Below the pieces are notes generated by a model. The model did not search any database and had not been told where the DNA came from. It was given only the letters and a program-made list of their open reading frames with translations. From positions 946,033-969,886 of the forward strand of contig BFEA01000535.1 in assembly GCA_003427395.1 (NCBI GenBank): a DNA stretch of 23,854 nucleotides, read 5' to 3'. The stretch comes from Chara braunii (Eukaryota > Streptophyta > Charophyceae > Charales > Characeae). This document shows positions 10,260 to 19,510 of this stretch, piece after piece (within the stretch, counting starts at the first letter, position 1; each line of letters opens with the position of its first letter). The position numbers and the translations under genes are program-made.

Positions 10260-10405
10260 CCACATCAGCAGGCCACGTCAGCAGGACACGTCAGAAGGCC
10301 ACGTCAGCAGGCCACGTTAGCAGGCCACGTCAGCAGGCCACGTCAGCAGGCCACGTCAGCCGACAACCGTGCCACATCAGCAGCAGGGAGTACCACGTCA
10401 GCAGG
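10260..10405 (+). repeat. 13-bp tandem array of CCACGTCAGCAGG
   Basis: Eight contiguous units of CCACGTCAGCAGG with small changes run from 10260 to about 10363. Two more spaced copies extend to about 10405. The reverse complement carries TGACGTGG, an ACGT-core site of the type bound by bZIP factors. The array sits in the leader just upstream of gag C. Confidence 0.88.
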
Positions 10406-10447
10406 CCCCCGTCCTGGTCTATGCTTTTGCGCTCGCAAACAGCCGTC

Positions 10448-11951
10448 ATGGACCAGAAGTCCGGGGAAACAGACGAGGCCTATCAGACCCGGATGCTGCT
10501 TCTGATTACCGAAGCTAAGCAATGGTTGTATGCAGTAGCAGCCGCAGCAAAGCTGAAGGCAGAGGACACCGAGAAGGCACGTATGTTGGCAATGGAACAA
10601 CAGCGCTAACACGACGAGGCAGCCGCAAAGGCTGCCGATGAAGAACGAATTCAACGACGTGAGAAGATATTCAACGGAGAGCGAGCTTTGCTCACAATGG
10701 CAGCGGATTGGCGGGCCGAGGCCGAGAATGGCAAGATGGAAGAGAGTGGAAACAAGATCGCTCTACTCCTCTCCCATCTCACGGACCTCCTGGCAACATG
10801 CATTACACAGCAGGAGGACATCCACAGCCTCGACGACGCGTTGGCTCAAGTCCACAGACGCCTCCCGCAGCTGGAGCAACGAACCGTCGCCGCCTCCGAT
10901 GCCATCTCTTCCAACACCTCCGATCGCCTCGAGGCATTGGAGATTGACGTCGGCTCCCTCAAGGACGGTGTGCAGATACAGCAAACTGCAACGCAACAGT
11001 TGGAGCAGCGGATCTGTACTGCCGCCAACCACTCGAGCTCGGAACCGCTCGAGACAACTCCAAAGTTCGATGGGCAGGAGATCTTCTGCGACTTGACGAA
11101 GACAGACCCCATTCCATGGTTCCGCAAGTTCGAGCTCACGTTGCAGCTACACTACGTCAAAGAACACAAGCACCACACGTACTTATACTCCCGGTCGGGG
11201 GGCACGTGCCAAGCATGGTTGGACAATCTCTTGTCCAAGTACGGAGTGGTGGCTGCCGACTTGCATACCAAGATCAGTTGGGATGATCTAAAGGCGGCGT
11301 GGCATAAGCGTTTCCAAGTAGAGCCGCCGGAGATCAAGGCAATGGACAAGCTGATGGTCTTCGAACAAGGCACGCTGCCGAGTGTTGACTGGATTGCCGA
11401 GTACCAACGTTTGACATCCGTCCCAGACATTCAAATGGCCTTCAAAGCCATCAAACACTACTTCATCTCGAGGTCGTGTCCGGTGTTGGGCAATGCCTTG
11501 ATTCACGTCGAGGACACCCTGACGACACCGACAAAACTCTTCGACAAGGCCAATGCAGATTATTGTCACGAACAAGGAGGCCAAAAATTTCCAGCGTTTG
11601 TTTGCTCCAGGTCTGAGCAGAGATCAAGATTGGCCGAAAGTGGTCGTGGTCGCAGCGGCAACGCCAAACGACCAAACTAGCGAGGCCATGTCTGCCAATG
11701 AAGGGGACTGACTCGCTACCGCCCAGAAAGGTGGCCGCCCTGGCAAAGGCCGAGGACGCTGCAAGGCGAAGACAAACATTGCATCTAGCCCCGGGCCAGG
11801 CGCAACAGCTCTAGCCCCATGGTCCCATTACGGTCTTTCCGAGCAAGCATACAAGGCGCGCACAAGATTCCGCTATTGTCTGTGGTGTAACAACTTTCTC
11901 CACGACACAATAGACTGCCAGTCGAAAGGCGAGGGCAAATCGGGAAACTGA
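10448..11951 (+). pseudogene. gag: gag, copy C
   Basis: The preferred start is ATG at 10448 (MDQKSGETDEAY); an in-frame ATG at 10421 is also possible. The N-terminal half is alanine- and charge-rich and likely coiled coil (10500-11030). The capsid-like gag domain follows (PIPWFRKFELTLQLHYVKEH, then about 150 residues). Damage: TAA at 10607-10609; a one-base insertion near 11551 that moves the frame (copy A suggests DKA-MQIIVTNKEAK as the original order); TGA at 11709-11711. The new frame carries PWSHYGLSEQAYKARTRFRY and an intact CCHC knuckle (CLWCNNFLHDTIDC, 11877-11918). It ends at TGA 11949-11951, directly after GGGAAAC. The apparent stop at 11680 lies in the shifted frame. Confidence 0.87.
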
Positions 11952-11982
11952 GCACCGCCGGGAGTGACTCGATGACACTCTT
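11942..11982 (+). promoter_or_regulatory. candidate -1 ribosomal frameshift site, copy C
   Basis: The heptamer GGGAAAC (11942-11948) is in phase with the zinc-knuckle frame (tcG-GGA-AAC) and followed at once by TGA. Pol continues in the -1 frame (GGG AAA CTG AGC ACC). After an 11-nt spacer, GGGAGTG (11960-11966) can pair with CACTCTT (11976-11982), with two G-U pairs and a 9-nt loop. The stem bases differ from those of copy A, yet pairing is kept. Confidence 0.65.
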
Positions 11983-13810
11983 GATGCCTTCGGAACCGGT
12001 CGCTTCGCGGGTGACCGCCCTTTGTTCCGGGGCACATGCGGAAGTCGATAGTCCTCCTCTTCTTTATTCTTTTGAGGACTATGCTGCCCGGCTCGTTCCT
12101 ACGTTAGGTACTTATGCTCAAGGACAAGAAGTGTGTGCGGCATCTTCTTCGTCCGGCAACAGCAACTTATCGTCTTCAAGTGGTTCTTCACGGGATTCAG
12201 TGCGCGAGTTCAACATAGAGGTATTGGACCCGCTCACGCCGAGGATTTCGCATGGCTTCCTCTCCCGACCACGGGCCGCTTGCCGGGACCGCAATGCGCA
12301 GCATTATGCGCTCATCTTCACACGTACCTATCCTTCTATGCACCACCAACAACGGATGACGAAGTCGCGGTGGGGGACATCCTTGCATATGTTACGAAGG
12401 TGGCCTGCGAGTTTTGCAATCAGCGATACGACGACAACAACGCACCGTTCCTCTATGTCCGCATCCAAGTTGGGCAAGCGTCCTGCAACACTTTGCTGGA
12501 TAGCGGCGCGTCTCACAATTTTATGAGTCAAACCTTTATGCAAAAGGCTGGCCTTGGCGCACAAGTTCGAAGGAAGGCAAACCCGACGGCGATCAAGTTG
12601 GCGGACGGAAGGACGCGGCAACTTATCGACCTCTACATCGAGGCCGTACCGGTGTATTTCGCACCTCATGCATGCGAACCGGTAACGTTCGACATTTTGG
12701 ACACAGACTTCGATGTTATTTTGGGTATGCCTTGGCTTGCAAGTGCGGATCACACGGTCAACTTCCACTTGCAGACTCTTACCGTTCGCAACGCCTTCGG
12801 CGCCGAAGTGTCGTGTACTATTCCTCTTCTGCACCCTTCGATTTGATGCCAAGTGGTGATGGCCAAGTCATTCCGGGCTACTTGTGCTTACTAGCAGCCC
12901 GACGAAATCGGCCTAGGTTTCCTATGGACCGTCGCGGTAGTCGACTCTTCACCCACGGACTTGTCTTCGGACCCCCGTGTGGTGCGGTTGCTTCACGAGT
13001 TCGTCGACATCTTCGAGTCACCTACCTGTGTGGTGTCGAATCGACCGATCTCTCATAAGATCATTCTTGAGGTCGGTGCCGTGCTGCCGAAAGGTTGCAT
13101 TTACTGCATGAGCGAGGAGGAGCTTACGGTCCTCCGCGCGCAACTCGATGACTTGATGGACAAGGGTTGGATCCGCCCTAGTAGCTCCCATATGGAGCGC
13201 CAGTTCTCTTCGTACGGAAGAAGAACAAGGATCTACGATTGTGCATCGACTTCGCGAGCGCTTTTGGTGGCCCGGCCTTCTCGGCGATGTCACATGCTAT
13301 TGCGAGTCATGCGAGGTTTGTCGACGCTGCAAACCCCGCAACCATCGTTCGTACAGCGAGTTGCGACCATTACCGGTCCCCTTGCGCCGGAGGGAAGTGA
13401 TTACCATGAACATTACCGGGCCATTCCCCAAGCACAAGACCGGTGTGGATGGGATTCTTACGGTGGTCGACCGACTCACCAAGTCCGCCATGTTTTTGCC
13501 TTGCCGCTATCATGCCAAGGCGCCGGAATTGGCCGAGGTTCTTTACGCTGGTTGGATTCGAACCAAGGGTTACCCCAAGGAAATCGTCTGCAACTGCGAC
13601 ACTCGGTTTAAGTTCGATTTTTGGTTGACGCTCATCAAATGATGGGGCTCATCTCTCAAGCCAAGCTCGGCTCGCCTACTTGGTACACTTTGCGTACTGC
13701 ACCCCGAACGCAAGATGCAAGGCAAGCCGGTATCTTCGGCTCCACGCACCCGCGTCCAGGTTCCACCTTCAGATCGTCAGCTTCGCCCTCGACCCGGCTT
13801 GACTTCATAA
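11942..13810 (+). pseudogene. pol: pol with two internal deletions, copy C
   Basis: This is the polyprotein remnant. It reads in the -1 frame from 11942; a one-base loss near 12240 shifts it. The retropepsin motif D-S-G-A is intact at 12499. Stops follow at 12844 (TGA) and 12892 (TAG). The RT start ([20 protein letters not shown]) is followed by a one-base deletion near 13187. RT then reads to LRLCIDF and is joined at about 13244-13252 directly to the integrase head (RLRERFWWPGLLGDV), losing most of RT and all RNase H. Two integrase catalytic Asp positions are Asn: MNITGPF (13409) and CNCDTRF (13592). A TGA at 13640 (probably CGA) is followed by WGSSLKPSSAR. The segment with the catalytic Glu is missing, and the frame ends with a Pro/Arg-rich tail at TAA 13808-13810. 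Confidence 0.88.
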
Positions 13811-13821
13811 GGAGGGGGGGG
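13809..13821 (+). other. polypurine tract, copy C
   Basis: AAGGAGGGGGGGG lies directly before TGTTACATG, overlapping the pol stop codon by two bases. Its position and composition fit the plus-strand primer of an LTR element. Confidence 0.8.
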
Positions 13822-13870
13822 TGTTACATGCTGCGCCTGCAATAGGTTGCATGGGCCATTTTTCAAGCCC

Positions 13871-14050
13871 GTGTTGTTTTCAGCCTGAAAGCCTGAAAAC
13901 AAGGGCCTACATGCCCCGTGTTGTTTTCAGCCTGAAAGCCTGAAAACAAGGGCCTACAGGCCTCGTGTTCTTTTTAACCTGAAAGCCTAAGAACAAGGGC
14001 CTACAGGCCCTGTGTCGTTTCAGCCTAAATCAGGGTCTTTCCGGCCCTGA
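13871..14050 (+). repeat. 47-bp tandem repeat with internal hairpins
   Basis: Units begin at 13871, 13918, 13965 and 14012, a strict 47-bp period, with the last one degenerate. In the first two units GTTTTCAG and CTGAAAAC form an 8-bp inverted repeat around CCTGAAAGC. The third and fourth have lost part of that pairing. The array lies in the U3 promoter part of LTR C. Confidence 0.85.
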
Positions 14051-14244
14051 GTCCTTTTAGCCTGAAACTTAGGGCCATTTTCAGGCCCTTATGAGTTCGA
14101 CCTGCCCTGAAACTCAGGCACCAAACCAGGGTTTTAGCACAGGCCATTCTGGGCCTGCTTTCAAGACAACCCCTGGTTGAGCTTCAACGCCAGGGTCTGT
14201 CATGTTTCGACATTGGCAAGAGCAGCCTCCTGGACGTGCCAGCA

Positions 14245-14252
14245 CTATATAG
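14245..14252 (+). promoter_or_regulatory. TATA box in LTR C
   Basis: CTATATAG lies about 420 bp into the LTR, in a GC-rich setting. It would place the start of R near 14280. This is a plausible RNA polymerase II promoter by motif and position only. Confidence 0.5.
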
Positions 14253-14961
14253 GACTGGCCCGCCCTGCAGGCTGCAGGTAGTGGCTAGGTAGTTCCTTGG
14301 TACTTCCCAGGCACTTCACGTGCAGTTCAGGAGGCAGGAGGTAGTCTTCAGGATTCGGCAGCAGCACACTGGAGGAGCGCTGCAGTAATAGTGGCAGTGT
14401 TAGCAGTAGTCTTCAGCGCTGGGCGCTAGTAGCGTTAGTAGTAGTCTTCAGCGCTAGGCGCTCTTAGGAGCTAGGATAGTACTAGAGAGAGAGAGATTGG
14501 GCGGAGGCCAGGGATACTTACCTGCAGTGCCATAGCTCCAACTTCGCCTTCAAGGTACCTGCAGCACAACGCCAACTTCACAGGTTAGTACCTGGCATAT
14601 GAGAGAGAGAGAGAGTTCTTCTTCTTCCTCTTCTCAATCCACCATCTCCATCTCACCCTCTTGCTACCTGACTTCACTGCATCAGCAGACTATGAGAGAG
14701 CGGGCTTGGTGACATTTGGATCCAGACTCGACATTTGGGCTTCAGACATTTTGACGAGGGATTATTTGGGACTCGAAACAAAGACTTAGTGTTGACGATA
14801 TTCGCATCTCTCCCCCTCTTCTTCGTTTGTTCCCCTCCTCTTCGTCTGTGCACGATCTGGACCTGGCGCCTTCTTCTTGTGTATAGCGCCAGGCCCCTTC
14901 ACACATGTGATGAGAATGATGTATGTTGGGTCTGCGTTGCAACGTTGATTGGGCTAGTCAT

Positions 14962-14973
14962 TGGTATCCTAGC
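14962..14973 (+). other. primer-binding-site-like sequence after LTR C
   Basis: TGGTATCCTAGC matches the common plant initiator-Met tRNA primer site TGGTATCAGAGC at 10 of 12 bases. It lies one base after the CA end of LTR C, the expected spacing for the 5' end of an internal region. Confidence 0.5.
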
Positions 14974-15193
14974 AGTCTGCTACGCTGTCTTGCACTACGT
15001 GATAGAGGTCAGTCCCGGTCACATCAGGACTTGTATCTAAGTCTTCCCTGCACTATAAAGCACCACTTTTGTATGTATTAGAATGTACACTGCTTGTTGA
15101 GATTTCACTTGCACTTCATTGTCCATTCAGTCCTTTTTATCACATTGCGGATCCTTTGTTTATTATGTACATCACCCAACTGGGCATGTAAAA
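14974..15193 (+). other. unassigned linker between LTR C and copy D
   Basis: No gene or recognisable domain is seen. It may be leader sequence of a second copy of the C family, cut off where copy D begins. A TATA-like CTATAAAG lies near 15054. Confidence 0.35.
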
Positions 15194-17957
15194 GGTACCA
15201 GCTGTCTCTTCGTCAAGAAAAACGAAACCTCTGAACTCCTCATGTGCACATATTACCGCGCCTTGAACCGGATCACGATCAAGAACAAGTATCCGCTACC
15301 TCGCATCTCCGAACTTCTTGATTGCCTTCGTGGAGCCAAATATTTCACCAAGATTGACCTCCGCAGTGGTTTCCACCAGATCCGCATTCACGAAGAAGAT
15401 ACACATAAGATCCTTTCGCTCTCGCTTCGGGCACTACGAGTTCCTTATGATGCCTTTTGGCCTCACAAATGCCCCAACGACCTTCCAGTCTACATCGAAT
15501 CACATCTTTCGCGATCTTCTCGAAATCTGTGTCGTCGTCTATCTTGATGATATCCTGGTCTTCAGTCCCACCTTCAAGACTCACCTTCAACACATCCGCG
15601 TCCTCTCTATCCTCAAAGACCAACAGTTCTACGCCAAGCTCAGCAAATGCACTTTTGCTGCCTCAAGCGTAGAAAACCTTGGCCACATTGGATCCGCTGA
15701 TGGTATCTGCATGGACCCTTCGAAGGTCATCGCCATGGTCGAGTTTCCCCCACCTACAGCCTTGCTGCAGCTTCGTTCCTTCCTCGGTCTTGCCAACTAC
15801 TACCGCCCCTTTATCTGTGCCTTCTCCGAAATCTCCTACCCCCTCCACAAGCTCACTCGCAAGAACGAGCATTTTGCATGGAACAAACGCCATCAAGCTG
15901 CCTTCGACCTCCTCAAACAAGTCATTACCATAGCCCCTGTCCTCAAGATTGCTGACCCCTCTCGACACTTTTATGTTACCACCGATGCCTCAGACTTTGC
16001 TATTGGAGCCGTCTTGTCCCAACACTTCCCTCGCGACATCTTGGACCCTCCCTCCATCAAGGATTCCCCCACCCACTCCGAGCATCCACCCGACGAGTAT
16101 CCTATCGCATTTGCGAGCAAGAAGCTCATCCCAGCGGAGATGAACTATCCCTCCAAGGAGAACGAACTCCTGGCCGTCATCCATACCCTCAAAGTTTGGC
16201 GCCCATACCTCGATGGTCAGCACTTCACTATCCACACCGACAACACCATCGTCTCAAGCATACTCACCAAGAAAGATATCACACCCCACAAAGCTCGATG
16301 GCTAGACTTTCTCGCCCAATTTACATTTACCATCTATCACACCCCCAACAAAAGCAACCACGTCACTGATGCCCTCTCTCGAGGACCTGATCACAAGCCC
16401 CTTGAGAAAGTCTATGCCGCCATGACCCATGTTCAGCTCCTACCTTCACTCCACCACCGCTATACTGACGGGTACTCTTCATGCCCAAATTTCTTTACCA
16501 TCTACAACAAGCTTCGCGAACCTCGAAACTGTCCCCAACTACTCCCTCTACAACAACCTTTTGTACATTAACACTAAAGGCACTCACCAACTTTGTATCC
16601 CTGACGCACGTGGTCGTCGTACCCAACTCTTGGCCGAACACCACGACGCCAAGACCGTAGGACACCTTGGTTTCCATAAGACATTCGACACCGTCTCTCG
16701 CTACTTCTACTGACCCTCACTCCTCGCTGGCGTCAAAGCATACATCCGCTCATGCCCCACTTGTCAAGCAGTCAACCCCTCAAACCAGGCGAAGCCTGGT
16801 AAGCTCCAGTCATTGCCTATCCCCACCCATCGGTCGCAGTCCATGTCTATGGATTTCGTATGCAGTCTCCCCAAGACCGACCGAGGCTATGACTGCATCT
16901 ACGTCATTGTCTGTTGCTTGACCAAGCGGGCCCATTTCATCCCTTGCACCACTTCTCACAATGCCAAAGACGTTGCCACACTCTTCTTCGATGATGTCGC
17001 ACGCCATCACGATCTCCCTGAAAACATCATTAGTGACCGTGATCTTCGCTTCGTTTCCAAATTCTGGAAAAACTTGTTCAAAGCCTACGGCACCACTCTC
17101 AAGTACAGCACTGCATTCCATCCCCAGACAGATGGCCAGACCAAAAAGATGAACGATACTCTCCAAGGATCCTGCGGAAGTATTGTCATCCACACAACAC
17201 GACTGGGATTAGTTGCTCACTGCCACCGAGATTGCCTACAACAATACTGCCTTGACCTTGGCTACCATCCCCCCGCCCTTCCACTGGCATGTCCCCATAC
17301 TTCCTTGACCTTGGCTACCATCCCCCCTTGCCCTCCGATTTCTTGCTCCCTTCGCAGCTCAACCCATCCACTCCCTGTTCTTCTCTCAATGAATGGGTTG
17401 CAACAATGAACCGCCTCCTCGGAGAAGCCACCGATGCCCTTGAACAAAACCAACAACAACAGGCCAACAAGACCAACAAACACAGATGAGATATCACATT
17501 CAACGTAGGGGACAAAGTCTGGCTCTCCGCCAAACGCTTTGAACCCGAACATGGCTTGTCTAGGAAACTCTCAAACAAGTGGCTCGGTCCATTTCCCATC
17601 ATTGAACAAACATCCCCTGTAAATTACAAACTTCAACTACCCCCTGGCATGAGCCGTGTTCACCCTCTCTTCCATGTCGAGTACTTGAAAGAATACCATG
17701 AATCACCTCCAGAATTTGCCGACCTCCCGTATCCTAGACCTCCACCAATCATGCTACCTACCGGGCCTGAATTTGTGGCAGAAGCTATCATAGGACGAAG
17801 AACAACTCAAGTATCCGATCACCCCAAACTAATCATTGAATACAAAGTCAAATGGACCGGATACCCAGATGAAGAATCTACATGGGAACCCCTCGATAAT
17901 CTCAAGAATGCCATGAAACTTGTTCATGCCTATGATCGTGCTCAACCCGTATCCTAG
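15194..17957 (+). pseudogene. pol: pol (RT, RNase H, integrase, chromodomain), copy D
   Basis: RT starts at CLFVKK and reads through [21 protein letters not shown] frameshift near 15412 follows. YLDD is at 15540-15551 and RNase H has TTDASDFAIGAVLSQ near 15980. A second frameshift lies near 16520. The integrase has its H/C head near 16640-16760, broken by TGA 16711-16713 (probably TGG). Catalytic Asp residues are at 16852 and 17035, but the catalytic Glu position reads Lys (DGQTKKMN, 17143-17145). Frameshifts near 17165, TAG 17210-17212 (probably CAG) and a 25-bp duplicated filler follow. The last open stretch (TGA 17487 within it) has GPF (KWLGPFPII) and a chromodomain at about 17766-17936 (EYKVKWTGYPDEESTWEPLD), a module that reads histone methylation to guide integration. 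Confidence 0.9.
17250..17327 (+). repeat. 25-bp direct repeat within pol D
   Basis: An identical 25-bp block occurs at 17250-17274 and 17303-17327. The second copy is in frame (FLDLGYHPP of the integrase). The first is out of phase and disrupts the preceding TEIAYNNT region, so it looks like a templated filler insertion. Confidence 0.85.
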
Positions 17958-18612
17958 ATATATACTACGTATAAACCCTGCCTCATTGCTCTACACACAC
18001 ACCCTGCACCCAGCACAACCCCTGCCCCTCGACCTCTCCCTGTCTGATCCGCTCTTGCCTTGGTCTCGTTCCCCAATCTGTCCTCTGCCACATCCTCTGT
18101 CTATCTTGTCCAAGCCTTACCTGTGGCTCCTGCGCATCGCTGGCGATAAAGGATCTACTGGCAAGCGCACGAGGACGATGGCCTGCTGCAGCACAGTTCG
18201 AGGAGATTAAACAGCTGGTTGGCCACCATGCTGTCCCATTGGCCAGCACCTGGACTCACAGACTTCTGCGATCTGCTATCCGGATCAGACTTCATCATCA
18301 GGATCGTGTACTGGACGCACCCTGGCACTCGGACCTTCATCTATTGGACTGCTACGCTACTTCTTTCAAGCTGGAGCCCTCGCTACTACAGGTTGCAACT
18401 TGCAAGCCTTTTTGAAGACTGGTTTATCATCAGCATTTTGTACCTGGACTTACTTCAAGACCTGCTTCAAAACTCTCAGCCAGACCATTTTGCAGAACCT
18501 GTGATTTCTCCCCCAACCCCATTCACCCCGAGATCCTCAGCAACTCCAACCCCCGAACACGGCAAAATAATTTTCCTTTCTTTATTTTTACTCACAGAAC
18601 CCTTTCGCTCAA

Positions 18613-18721
18613 TAGTTCATCAGTACGACAACCCTGTTCCCCCCTCAGATCTTAGCCCTGTAGCCCATCAGTAGGACAACCCTGTTCCCCTGCAGTTCCT
18701 AACCCTGTAGTTCATTAGTAG
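18613..18721 (+). repeat. CATCAGTAG-type tandem repeat, left part
   Basis: Similar units start at 18613, 18661 and 18708, spaced 47-48 bp. The third is cut after TAGTTCATTAGTAG by the solo LTR. Its continuation GTAAACTCTGTTCCC is at 20099, matching GACAACCCTGTTCCC of the second unit. Confidence 0.8.
18718..18721 (+). repeat. target-site duplication, left of solo LTR
   Basis: GTAG, repeated at 20095-20098. If the element is taken to end at 20093, the duplication becomes 5 bp (AGTAG), but then the terminal CA is lost. Confidence 0.65.
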
Positions 18722-18834
18722 TGTTACGATCCTGGTCATTCCCAAAGTGCAAATTCACAATGAAAGACAATGCCACCCAATTGCGAAAGAAATGAAAGCG
18801 CTTGCAAAGAGATAGAGACCAAAGAAGAGAGAAA

Positions 18835-18865
18835 GAAGAAGAAGAAGAAGACGAAGAAGAAGATG
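18835..18865 (+). repeat. GAA microsatellite
   Basis: An imperfect (GAA)n run lies within the solo LTR, near its 3' end when read on the minus strand. Confidence 0.9.
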
Positions 18866-19110
18866 TAACCCAGCAAGACCAATGATAAATCCCCTTTCTC
18901 TCTCCGCCTTCCTCCTCCTCCTTCACTTCGCCAATCTTATTCTTCTTCCAATGACAATAATAACAATGAGTGGGTGAACCAGAATCAATATCCGAAGTTC
19001 CCTCTTACTGCTGACACAACAACAACAGGTCCACCATAGCTATGGCTTCCCCCCTTCTTCCACCTCTCACAAGCCTAGGCTATGGCGGACAACTGAGGGC
19101 TCTGCCCCTC

Positions 19111-19190
19111 CCTGTGCAAAGGACAACACAAAGCAGCTATGGCACTGCACTCCTGTCCAAAGGACAACCCAAAGCAGCTATGCCGCTGCT
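19111..19190 (+). repeat. 41-bp imperfect tandem repeat in the solo LTR
   Basis: Copies at 19111-19149 and 19152-19190 share CAAAGGACAAC-C-AAAGCAGCTATG with a few differences. Confidence 0.85.
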
Positions 19191-19498
19191 GACTAAGCCG
19201 CCATGCCTGACTCTGCCTCGAGCTTCCTTGGTGCGGCACTACCCCAACTGGGGCCTTCCAGATGCAGCGCCCAACAAGGTGATGAAGATGGTGTCCACCA
19301 TAGCCAGGTAGGTACCGCGCCACTCTCCTCCTACGCCCCCTTCTTCCTCCTCCTCACGCTGGGCTGCTCGCCATAGCCACGCTCAGCGCTCAGCTGCCCT
19401 TCACCTCCAGGCAGCGCTGTACAAGTCCAGCGGTTGACTCAGCAGCATGTCGCCAATCCTTGCATACCGCAAATGAGGAGGAGCTGCTTGCTCCTCCG

Positions 19499-19510
19499 GA
19501 AGATATAGCG
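19499..19510 (-). promoter_or_regulatory. TATA box in the solo LTR
   Basis: GCTATATCTTCC on the minus strand, about 585 bp from the 5' end of the LTR in that orientation. It supports the assignment of the LTR to the minus strand. Confidence 0.4.

Larger units (their letters stand above)
10249..14960 (+). mobile_element. Ty3/gypsy retrotransposon copy C, internally deleted
   Basis: The leader array, gag, a pol reduced by two deletions, a polypurine tract and one LTR (13822-14960) are present. It belongs to the same family as copy A: the retropepsin block, RT start ([15 protein letters not shown]) and integrase head match closely. No LTR matching 13822 onward is found upstream of gag, so the left LTR is lost or replaced by that of copy B. 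The left boundary is arbitrary, set at the end of the presumed LTR B. Confidence 0.8.
13822..14960 (+). mobile_element. LTR of copy C
   Basis: The LTR starts TGTTACATGCTGCGCC after the polypurine tract and ends GGGCTAGTCA. This gives TG...CA ends and 1139 bp. U3 holds a 47-bp repeat array (13871-14050) and a TATA box (14245-14252). The transcribed part has GAGAGAGA runs and a pyrimidine-rich end. The right end is set by the primer-binding-site match one base further on. No gene is seen. Confidence 0.7.
17958..18721 (+). other. 3' untranslated region of copy D, first part
   Basis: No coding domain is seen. The first part is C-rich and the middle is mixed. From 18613 short tandem units TAG-YY-CATCAGTAGGACAACCCTGTTCC begin (18613, 18661, 18708). 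They are interrupted by the solo LTR after 18721 and resume at 20095. Confidence 0.6.

Noticed and set aside
10249-10262. Primer binding site after LTR B (TTGGTGAGTTGCC)
   Set aside because: It matches the initiator-Met primer site at only about 5 of 12 positions; too weak to call.
10260-10405. CRISPR-like array
   Set aside because: The units are contiguous 13-bp tandem repeats without spacers, in a eukaryotic retrotransposon leader.
10092-10505. Open frame of 137 codons containing the 13-bp array
   Set aside because: Its repeated protein segment is just translation of the 13-bp tandem repeat, and it overlaps gag C in another frame.
14735-15040. Hydrophobic open frame of 101 codons with two membrane-like stretches
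   Set aside because: It spans the end of LTR C and the primer-binding-site-like sequence. Its hydrophobicity comes from T/C-rich DNA, and no family is recognised.
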